A stretch of DNA of 64,000 bases from Plazaster borealis (taxonomy: Eukaryota; Echinodermata; Asteroidea; Forcipulatida; Labidiasteridae): assembly GCA_021014325.1 (NCBI GenBank), contig CM037460.1:18381044-18445043 (forward strand). The letters are read 5' to 3'. Made by a program: the position numbers and the translations under genes. Within the stretch, counting starts at the first letter, position 1, and every line of letters starts with the position of its first letter. Of the stretch, positions 1 to 9,407 are shown in pieces. A model generated the notes under the pieces. It saw nothing but the letters and a program-made list of their open reading frames with translations, made no database searches and was not told the DNA's origin.

Positions 1-772
1 AATAAACAACCTGCTCTGGACAGGAAACTGACTGGATGATTGCTGGAACTACTTTTAAAAGCTACATGAAATGGCCATTGGCAATATGTATGGAAAAATT
101 GTACAGTAGATGTATTTAAATTACCTTTTCCTTCTAAGATTTTAAGTTTGATAATTCTGTCATTAATGGGTCAATTAAGCGCTTCGAGACTTCACTGTAA
201 TTTTGCGCTATATAAAAACTGTTTATTTATTATTGTTATTATTATTAAGCTTATTATACTTTGATTCTAGATTTTATTCAGTCATTCATACATGATTGTA
301 CATATGTATTTTTTTTGCAAAGATATTGCAGCAAGTATTGAAGCTATAATTGCAGTTTTCTTTTTGGAATTTGTAAAATTACACTTTTTGCAAGATTTAT
401 TTATTATTCTGCCACTGACACATGATGAATGAATCTCAAAAAAAAGGTGCTTTTGGGTTGTGAGCAAATTTTATTTGATTTTGGGTCAAACAAAGAAAAA
501 TCCCAAATTATTAAAAATTTACCCAGTCAATTTTCCTTGTGGTTAAAACTCTGGACTACCTACCAAAATTTTTGAAATGAAGATAAATGGTTCTGGACTG
601 TGTATATTAATTAAGAACAAAAATGAAGTTGCCTACTGGAGTGCAGGCCTTAGGCCCTACCTGGACTGCTTACTTTTAAAATGCTTGTAATTACGATCCG
701 AGCATACTAAACTATGATACTGGACCTATTAACAACGCTTTTTGGGGGGGACAAATATCTGGCGTATGTAGT
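1..772. other. No gene seen; retroelement tail fragments
   Basis: At 205-246 there is GCGCTATATAAAAACTG followed by TTATT repeats, a tail shared by several retroelements in the window (for example 52090-52142). At 470-545 there is a piece resembling the tail of SINE family S3. Nothing else is supported. Confidence 0.5.
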
Positions 773-1114
773 TACACAGGAGATATTGCCGCTTAAATGG
801 TGGTACGTTGTGTGTCAGATACATTTCTAAAAAATACAAAATAAATCGGCGAAAAATCTGAACTGATGTCCAGCGAATTTTTGTTGTGCGTCTATCCTCG
901 TGGAGCGCATTATTAGGATTTGCACAATCTGCAGATTGCGCTGTGAAGATTTAGCAGTAATCAATCACAAATTGTGCGCAATAGACAGATTGTGCAAATC
1001 CCAAGAATGCGCTCCACATCGGGTTTAGATTTTTAGCCGGAAATTTCTATTTTGTTATGAGAAATGTATCTGACACAACGTACCCCCATATTGAGTGACA
1101 ACATCTCCTGTGTA
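773..1114. mobile_element. Palindromic MITE with TA ends
   Basis: Inverted ends TACACAGGAGATATTG and (reverse complement of the right end) TACACAGGAGATGTTG, followed by a second shared block around GTGTCAGATACATTTCT. A further inner palindrome surrounds GATTTGCACAATCTG. About 340 bp, no ORF. The TA at each end suits a Tc1/mariner-type target site. Confidence 0.75.
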
Positions 1115-1951
1115 TCTCAGGTGAGTTTAAAGTATTTTGTAGAGGTCTTCGATGGTTTTTAGAGCAATTCTTTGTCACTCATCTCTGGTAATTTCCACCC
1201 GAAATATCCGTTCCAAAGCAAAGGCTAGGCAGTCATCATCATTGTCTTGTCGACGGCACTTGCAGTAAATTGATACCCATTGTATTTGTATTGACAACGA
1301 ACCAATAGTTTCATCAAGTGAGACAGTAATTAATAAGGCTTTTATCCAGCTTTCCTCCGTCTTTTACAGTAAAAAAAAAAAGTATTCTTTACTTGCGCTT
1401 GCCATCGTAATTTGGATCCACCATACTTTGACAGGACGCTGAATCTAACATGTTGTTTACACCATCAAGCATTAAAGGCCGGATATCAGACTATTTCGTT
1501 TACATCGCGTATTACACTTCCCGTCTAACACCCAACCCCACGGCCACTGGGCTTGCACACCGAATGGTCCACGTGGGCCGTTCTCACTATTAAGCACAGC
1601 CCGCTGCGCTGTATGTATTTGATATTGAACCATGAGGGAGGCACAGAGTTAGATGGATACACATCCATCGGGCCGACGCACTGCGTGATCGAAACGTAAA
1701 CACGATGTTTTGGGGGTTTTCGCGACCTGTTTTGTCGATACAAAATCTACTTATTAAACATTTATTTATTTATAATCTGCCCAAATTTGAAAATATTCGT
1801 CGCCGGGCGAAAAAAATAAACCCAAGCATGGATTTCCCAATTTTTATTTTTTTCGGTTTTTCAAGAAAATAAGTCGCCGCGATCCGTAAATCAACTAATA
1901 AAATTGGAACGGCCTAAGTTGAAAGAATAAGTTTAAACGAACGCATGTTTG
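1115..1951. other. Unassigned DNA
   Basis: No conserved coding frame, RNA gene or recognisable repeat was found. Short ORFs on both strands look like chance. Confidence 0.4.
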
Positions 1952-1995
1952 TCAAGGTATGAGGGGCCGTTTATGACTATAAAATGAGCAGTTAC

Positions 1996-2228
1996 AAATA
2001 TATAAGAGCAAACCCATATATATAAGAGCAAACCCATATATATAAGAGCAAACCCATATATATAAGAGCAAACCCATATATATATAAGAGCAAACCCATA
2101 TATATAAGAGCAAACCCATATATAAGAGCAAGCCCATATATATAAGAGCAAACCCATATATATAAGAGCAAACCCACATATATAAGAGCAAACCCATATA
2201 TATACGAGCAAACCCATATATAAAAGAC
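1996..2228. repeat. ~20-bp tandem array, left arm of foldback 1
   Basis: Repeats of ATATATAAGAGCAAACCC with small length changes, about 11 units. It keeps all frames open on the minus strand, creating repetitive ORFs that are not genes. Confidence 0.95.
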
Positions 2229-2614
2229 GAATACAAATATATAAAAGACCACTTAAAATATATAAAGGATCAAAGACGAATATATAAAGGACCATTGACA
2301 AATATATAAAGGATCAAAACTCACACAACTACATGTACAATATACGGCTCTGTACATGTATATTGAACAGCGCCCTCTGTATATTGGACTTAGTTTCATA
2401 TATTGAAGACATGACGCCCATAAATATAAAAGCAAAAACGTCTCATATAAAGGACGTCAACAGCCGTCAACTGTGGAGGGGCCTGTTAAATCGTTTTCGG
2501 CCTGGCCGAAAATTTAGCTATATTATTAGTCTGGCACCTTGTCCCAAAAAAGTATTTTTCGTTTAAAGGTCTCGTACGCCTCCTCCCCACACACACAAGT
2601 AGTATACATCGAAG

Positions 2615-2896
2615 TTGACGTCGCGTCGGCTATTGGGTGAAGCTGCGCCGAATGTTGACAATTTTTTCAACAACTGTGTAAGTCATACACAGGACGCTCA
2701 AAGGCACCTGCACACCAAAACTGTCAATATTAGTGAATTAAATAAAAGACGGCTAGAAGATTGTTTTGTTGTATTAGGAGTTTTGTATTATTGTTCGGAG
2801 GAAGTGGCTTACTACGATAAAGTGCATTCAAGTATTGCGTTAATATTGTGCATCGGGTGCAAGGACTTCATGAACACTATGAGTATGAGACACTGA
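2615..2896 (+). CDS. Hypothetical 93-aa ORF inside foldback 1
   Basis: Runs from ATG to TGA in the element's core. The translation has a non-repetitive composition (FFNNCVSHTQDAQRH; ELNKRRLEDCFVVLGV; CIGCKDFMNT) but I recognise no family, catalytic motif, signal peptide or clear membrane segment. It could be a remnant of an element protein or an exon-like fragment, or chance. Confidence 0.2.
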   Translation: MTSRRLLGEAAPNVDNFFNNCVSHTQDAQRHLHTKTVNISELNKRRLEDCFVVLGVLYYCSEEVAYYDKVHSSIALILCIGCKDFMNTMSMRH

Positions 2897-3212
2897 GCCA
2901 TGATCAACAGATTCAGATGGGAGACTACATCTGATAGTTGTTCGTTGTCCGGAATTCTCTAAGCCTAGGGTGAGATAGCAAGTTCTCTACCACATCTGTG
3001 ATAGGCACAGACATTTTTTTAATTGAAGGGGTTTTACAAAAAAAAGTGTCCTGTTATTATTAATGTTGAAGTATTACTTTCTACTTTGACATTGTCTGAT
3101 TAAATTTGTCCACGAAGTCTCTGAAAGTGTGCATGCGCCCGGAGTGATTCCGGAGGTGAGCCTCCCATTATCGTGGTCATCAGTTATAATTTGCTTATGA
3201 ACTATATATACA

Positions 3213-3569
3213 TTAAAGGCATCGTACACGTTTGGTAATTGGAGCCTATTGTTTGTTTCAATCCTATATAGTTGTAGATATACCATAAAACTAACCTGTG
3301 AAAATTTAATTTCAAAAGGTGGTAGCGTTTTTGAGATATTGCCGAAAATCTGGAGGGGTGTCTACGCAGGAAGAATAATCTGCATTGGAATACACACTCT
3401 GATCTCAATATTCAAAATATTTTTGGGATAAAAAGTGATTTATTTTTTCTATAACCGCAGTCCTTCGAAGTAAAAAGTCTCACAAAATGCATTCTATCCA
3501 AAGCTGCTGTACTTCTTACCAATTGCCATAAATTTTTAGAGACTTACCAAACGTGTACGATGCCTTTAA
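3213..3569. mobile_element. TTAA MITE, family B
   Basis: Bounded by TTAA at 3213 and 3566. Ends read AAAGGCATCGTACACGTTTG and its inverse. The body has the family B markers TATATAGTTGTAGATATA, GAAGAATAATCTGCA and CCAAAGCTGCTGTACTTC. Sits within the core of foldback 1. Confidence 0.85.
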
Positions 3570-4461
3570 AGGAGCTAAATCCAAAGATAATATTCAAAAA
3601 TTTACCTTACACTGGGATTGCGATGTTTAACTTCCCAGCAGATGGGTAAATGTTGATCTTTTAGGCATTTTAATTACCGAGTACCGACAGTTTCCTTAGA
3701 CACCCCTGCGCTCAATTTTGGACCAATCCGATGACGTAGATTTCAAGCGCAAAGTAGTAATCCACGCAAGTTAAAGTTATTCTGAGGTGAAAATACGTAC
3801 TTTCGATGTCAATCTTTCTTTAAACGTGGAACAGGATCTGGGCACTGATATTTCAATGCACAGAACAACATTTAAGGTAAACATTTTAATGATGGCACTT
3901 TTGACAGACATGGTCAGTGAAAATTCGCCCAGTCGGGAAAATAGCGTGTTTTTCAAAAAGCATTTCCGCAACATTTCATTTTTTTTGTTTTTACCAGATC
4001 GGTAAAGGGCTCTTGGCTATCGATTCACCGTATGAAAGTCGTCTATAGATGACGTATCGACAACGAAAAAGTGAATTATCTGGTACAACGATAATCAGAG
4101 ACCCACGATAATATGAGACTTGACTATACTACATGCAGCGTCCCGCCCGGCCCGTGAGTGCGCTTAGCAAGGTGCCAGACTAAGGCTCAATTTTCGGCTC
4201 GATTTTCGTTCCCAATTTAACAGGCCCATCCACCGTTGACGGCTTTTGACGTCCTTTATATGAGACGTTTTTGCTTTTATATTTATGGGTGTTATGTCTT
4301 CAATATATGAAACTATGTCCAACATACAGAGGGCGCTGTTCAATATACATTTAGTTGTGTGAGTTTTGATCCTTTATATATTTGTCAATGGTCCTTTATA
4401 TATTCGTCTTTGATCCTTTATATATTTTAGGTGGTCTTTTATATATTTGTATTCGTCTTTT

Positions 4462-4650
4462 ATATATGGGTTTGCTCTTATATATATGGGTTTGCTCTTA
4501 TATATGTGGGTTTGCTCTTTATATGTGGGTTTGCTCTTATATATATGGGTTTGCTCTTATATATATATGGGTTTGCTCTTATATATATGGGTTTGCTCTT
4601 ATATATATGGGTTTGCTCTTATATATATGGTTTTGCTCTTATATATTTGT
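4462..4650. repeat. ~20-bp tandem array, right arm of foldback 1
   Basis: The inverse of the left-arm array, unit GGGTTTGCTCTTATATAT, about 9 units. The unit numbers differ between arms, as expected for independent slippage after insertion. Confidence 0.95.
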
Positions 4651-4689
4651 AACTGCTCATTTAGTCATAAACGGCCCCTCATATCAAGG

Positions 4690-5099
4690 ACAGTCCTATT
4701 TTACCAGGCAGCACGACTTTATCTATACACAATATTACTGCGCACGCATGGCGCAGCCGCCGGCGGAAAGAAAATCTACACTAACAATTAACCGTTCTCT
4801 GCCATTCCTTGATGGATTTTTACCATTCAAAAAAGAAAAACAAATAACTTTTTACAATTCTAATTATTTTAAATATAATATCACTCAATATCTTTGTGTT
4901 CCATTGAAATAAATCCACACGGATTCCTTCAGGCAGGATGGCTTTCACACCTTTGTGAAACACTTATCGGATTAGTGGTGATAACAATCTTAATCCCCCA
5001 ACTCCCAGCTGATTTTTCCCTTTTAAAACCCTCCAAAAGTATGCGTCCCGACCCGACCAGATACAAGGTTTGGTCGGGTCGGGTTTTAGAGGGCTGGAC
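4690..5099. other. Unassigned DNA with a hairpin
   Basis: No gene seen. An inverted repeat CCCGACCCGACCA...TGGTCGGGTCGGG at about 5047-5086 lies immediately before the orientation-switching satellite and may belong to it. Confidence 0.4.
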
Positions 5100-5930
5100 A
5101 CGTCATGGTGTTTGTGGAGAAGAGCGTCGTGTTTGTGGAGAGGTCCGTCGTGTTTGTGAGTAGATTGTCGTGTTTGTGGAGAGGTCCGTCGTGTTTGTGG
5201 GTAGATTGTCGTGTTTGTGGAGAGACGGTCCGTCGTGTTTGTGAGTAGAGCGTCGTGTCTGTGGAGAGGTCCGTCGTGTTTGTCAGTAGACTGTTGTGTC
5301 TGTAGAGAGGTCCGTCGTCTGTGGAGAGGGACGACGGACATCTCCACAAACGACGCTCTACTCACAAACAAAAACAACCTCTCCACAGACACGGCGGACC
5401 TCTCCACAAACACGACGATCTACTCACAAACACGACGGACTTCTCCACAAACACGACAATCTACTCACAAACACGACGGACCTCTCCACAGACACGACGA
5501 TCTACTCACAAGCACGACGGACCTCTCCACAAACACGACGATCTACTCACAAACACGACGGACTTCTCCACAAACACGACAATCTACTCACAAACACGAC
5601 GAACCTCTCCACAGACAGACAGATCTACTCACAGACCGACGGACTTCTCCACAAACACGACAATCTACTCACAAACACGACGGACTTCTCCACAAACACG
5701 ACAATCTACTCACAAACACGACGGACTTCTCTCCACAAACACGACGATCTACCCACAAACACGACGGACCTCTCCACAAACACGACGATCTACTCACAAA
5801 CACGACAGACCTCTCCACAAACACGACGATCTACTCATAAACACGACGGACCTCTCCACAAACACGACGATCTATACCCACAAACACGACGGACCTCTCA
5901 ACAGACACGCGGTTCTAGACTCAGTCAGTA
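5100..5930. repeat. ~42-bp satellite that reverses orientation internally
   Basis: Units built from two similar ~20-bp halves (ACAAACACGACGGACCTC and CTCCACAAACACGACGAT with TACTCACA). From about 5100 to 5327 the units read on one strand; from about 5330 to 5930 they read on the other. Long ORFs here encode HKHDGPLHKHDDLLTNTTDL-like repeats in several frames, which shows they are repeat artefacts. A stray unit lies at 6119-6175. Confidence 0.93.
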
Positions 5931-6362
5931 GAGCCAGACAGTCACTCACAAACACAGACATGTTTAGGAGAGTGACATAGTGGGCATTCCACAGGTTGTG
6001 ACTATGATCCCTTTTCTTTAATCTTTTCTGTTTTAAACATTGTGGGCATGACCCCACAATGTAAGAAAAGCCCACAAGTACAGATCCTACTTACAAGTAG
6101 CCCCTCAATGTAGCTCTTGTAAGCACGACGGACGGCCTCTCCACAGACATGACGGACATCTCCACAAACATGACGCCCATGGCGCTCCAACATTATTTGC
6201 CTCTAGGCTGGTTATGATGTGACATGTGTCATTTATTCCATTCCCTAAACCATCTCAGCTCCCTTTTGGGAGTATGTGCTGCCCAAAAATGTCGCGCATA
6301 ACAAGCTAAATCACAAGCATCTCGTCTGCCCTCACAGGTATAGGCCTACCCATTTACCCCTG

Positions 6363-6490
6363 GGTTGAAGTTTGAAGTGAAGCAATTATCATAGTTCATG
6401 CCTTACTCAGGGACACGAGTGTCATGGCCGGGATTCGAACCGACACTCTGGTGACTCAGCCACCAGAACTTGCCAATGCACTTAGCCGCT
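6363..6490 (-). mobile_element. S1 SINE fragment
   Basis: Contains GGCCGGGATTCGAACC and the flanking CTCAGGGACACGAGTGTCAT typical of the class-II-tRNA-like SINE found throughout the window; truncated. Confidence 0.6.
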
Positions 6491-6896
6491 TTTTCCACTT
6501 TCATTTGGGACTCTATCTCGGCTTGCTGGAATATGAGTGTGCATCTAAAAGTGAATTTGACCTATGGCGCCCCAAGTTCAATGTAGAGGTAACAAGTAAA
6601 CATGTCTTGAAGCCGTAGATCTTTGAGATTGCTGCTAAGATGTATTCTGCCATCAAGGTGCAAGGAGGTAAAGAATACTCCCTCTACAGGTGACCTCAAT
6701 CCTCCAATATCCTCCTCTCCTGTCACTCCATTCCCACAGACCAAATTGTTTGGACTTCTAAAGATTGGAATGCCTGACCCAGTGATATGCAACTTTTTGC
6801 CCCCCCCCCAGTCTTTCAGAATCCTTCATTTCGCCAAAGATGATATAGAAGGATTCGGGAAGGTTTGATAGTTATTTAAAATAGACCTTATATGCT

Positions 6897-7267
6897 TTAA
6901 AGGCACTGAACACATTTGGAAATTGTCAAAGACCAGTGTTCTCACTTGGTGTATCCCAACATATGCATAAAATAACAAGCCTGTGAAAATTTGGGCTCAA
7001 TTGGTCATCGAAGTTGCAAGAAAATGATGAAAGAAAAAACACCCTCGTTGTACAAATTTGTGTACTTTCGGTTAGGAATAAAAACTTCTTGCAAGAAGTT
7101 TTTATTATTTTAGTGAGAAATTACCTCTTTCTCAAAAACTATACTTCAGAGGGAGTCGTTTCCTACAATGTTTTATACTATCAAAAGCTCTCCGTTGCTT
7201 GTTACCAAGTAAGTTTTTATGCTAATATTTGTTTTGAGTCATTAACAAACGTGTGCGATACCTTTAA
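6897..7267. mobile_element. TTAA MITE, family A
   Basis: Flanked by TTAA (6897, 7264). Family A body: CTCACTTGGTGTATCCCAAC, GGCTCAATTGGTCATCGAAG, the palindrome AAACTTCTTGCAAGAAGTTT and GAGTCATTAACAAACGTG. The ends match family B ends, so both were probably moved by the same kind of transposase. TTAA targets suit piggyBac-type elements. Confidence 0.85.
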
Positions 7268-7958
7268 GATGTCGGTGGACTCAAGGCGTCCCGTCATAGG
7301 GTCAATAGAATGCTGGTTCATTGACCCATCATGTAGGCCTACCGGAAACCTACACAAAACAAATCAGGAAAACAGAAAGACCAGCATCATAATTATAAAT
7401 AGTACTCATCGAAACAATTACAAACAATATTTACACTTTACATAAATAATCGAAATAGTTTTAGAGTATTATATGAATGTATCATTTTTTTTAAACATTG
7501 ATAATCAAGTTTCTGATTGTGTAGACAATTAAAATTCTTTCACGAGCGGTTCATAACGAATCGAATAAACTGGGTAGTCTAAAGCTCATCTGTTACCTTC
7601 ACCAAGTCAGTAAACTTGAGGGAAGGGCTTCAAACCGTGGGAGGGGATCAGCAGAGAGGGGAACAGGCTGGAGGGGAATTACTTTGGGATGGAGGGAGGG
7701 CTTAAAACTTGGGGAGATGATACCTTGATCCCCCCCGGATCCACGACAGCCACTCAGTTGTTGCGCCCTCTATTGATTCTTCGGCTTCAATTGCACAAGT
7801 AGTACACCAAGACGTTGATTTAACATAATCAAACAATATCAACACATGGTTACCCGACTAACAGTCTTTCACATAATAATAACCCAACATTCAAACGATG
7901 GAGAGGTACTCCTGTCCTAGTAGAAATAGATTTTTGAGGTAAAAAAGAAGACTCAACA
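7268..7958 (+). promoter_or_regulatory. Presumed CENPN 5' flank
   Basis: A G/A-rich stretch (about 7615-7730) precedes the CENPN start. No TATA box, CpG-rich island or upstream splice acceptor could be identified, so 5'UTR and promoter limits are unknown. Confidence 0.3.
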
Positions 7959-8147
7959 ATGCTCAACACGAGCACAGAGAGCAGCTTACGGAAGGTTCTT
8001 GGGAGTTTTAGAAGAGAGGAATATGTAACATTGTTGAAGCAGTGGGGGTCGTTTCCAGCAGACCGTTTGAGTGATGTTGAAAATGCTGCCTCAATGAAAC
8101 GAACGACGAAAAAAGCATTGGTTCAACACGTCATACAACTCTGCAGC
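7959..8147 (+). CDS. CENPN: CENPN coding exon 1 (residues 1-63)
   Basis: The start ATG has A at -3. The exon encodes MLNTSTESSLRKVLGSF onward to VQHVIQLCS and ends at donor GTGAGT in phase 0. It matches the N-terminal helical domain of CENP-N (EYVTLLKQW against human ELTTILKAW; KKALVQHVIQLC against ESVVQHLIHLC). An open frame continues past the donor to 8174 but loses similarity there. Confidence 0.92.
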
Positions 8148-9370
8148 GTGAGTTTTGATTCATTTATTGATTAAATCATGAAAGTTAAACCATTACTTAC
8201 TTAGGCCTTTATATTACTATTAATATTATTATTAAAATAAAGTATTGTGCCTTCGTCTTTAACTCTTAATGTATAATTAAACCATTTCCTTGCTCTATAC
8301 TATATATGAATGATTAAAGTTTAATAGAATTATAGAATAGAGCAAGAAGGAAATGGTTTAATTTAAACCAATATAAACTTAATTGACTTTACATAAAAGT
8401 AGACCCATAACTGGGGCGCTGTACTCCTTTTTCAAAATTTGACATCATCGGTCGTAGTTCGCCCCAGGAAAAACTTGTTTTCTCTCAAAGCAAAACTCAA
8501 TTTGGCGATCCCACACGGGTGCCCTGCCTTAACCGTGATGACCACGCGGTTGAGTCAGGGCACCTGTCAAATTTTAGACGTGTGTCCTGCCTCAACCGCG
8601 CTGTTATCACGGTTGAGGAAAGACACTCGTCTAATCGATGGGTGCCCTACCTCAACCGCGTAGTTGTCACGGTTGAGGCAGGGTACTCGTTAGCCCCATT
8701 AATAGTGCCAAATACTCTGGACTTCCTCCGATCCTTGGCCCTACGCCCACGTACCTCCAGGAGGTGACATTTGTTTCGAAAATAAACTCACGTTTTATGC
8801 CGAATTTTTTTCCCCAGTTGTCCCTTATTGTGGCTCTTTTGTAGACAGCACATCAAAACGAAAAAGACCCCGCTCGTTTTGGTGTAATTTATGAAGAAAA
8901 TCGGAGGCGTTACTCACACGATTTTGACTGCCCGGCATCCATGATGGTTTCTAATGCGCATGCGCGCTGACATACAGCGCTGTGTGTGTGACCTGTCTGT
9001 ACTGCTAGCTAGTCGCTGCTTCAGCAGTTTTCTTGCGATGTGGTTTATTTGGAAGTGATACGTCAGGCTGCGTAGTACATGTACATGTACGTGTATCTCT
9101 GTCGACGCGCGCCCGGTGATAGCAAACTTAGCGGGCGATATTTTAGTTGAACCATGGAGGAAGGAAATGGTCGAACCCCGAAACACCCAGGGGGGAGGAG
9201 GGGGGGGGGTGAAATTATAATAATGGGATTAATGATAATAATAATTTATGATTTGTAAATTTAGAGTAAGCCTTTATTAGGTAAAATTGGAATTCTGCGG
9301 ATATGTGCGATTTTCTTGGGCAAAACACTTGAACAAAAATTGTTAATTAATTATTTAATTAATTGTTTAA

Positions 9371-9407
<37 letters not shown>

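Larger units (their letters stand above)
1958..4683. mobile_element. Foldback-type DNA transposon 1 (2726 bp)
   Basis: Long inverted arms (about 1958-2541 and 4168-4683) start with TATGAGGGGCCGTTTATGAC and contain arrays of a ~20-bp unit. The element is flanked by a perfect 6-bp direct repeat TCAAGG (1952-1957 and 4684-4689). The core holds a 93-codon ORF (2615-2896), a TTAA-flanked MITE (3213-3569) and unassigned sequence. No transposase domain was recognised, so it is probably non-autonomous. The organisation recalls foldback elements such as the sea urchin TU family, whose arms also carry short tandem repeats. Confidence 0.88.

Noticed and set aside
1933..2301. Long ORFs of MGLLLYIWVCSYIYGFA type (also 4382-4912)
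   Set aside because: They are read from a ~20-bp tandem repeat in transposon arms; several frames give equivalent repeats.
5211..5980. Three overlapping ~210-codon ORFs rich in His, Lys, Asp and Thr
   Set aside because: All three frames of one satellite are open; this is repeat structure, not coding selection.
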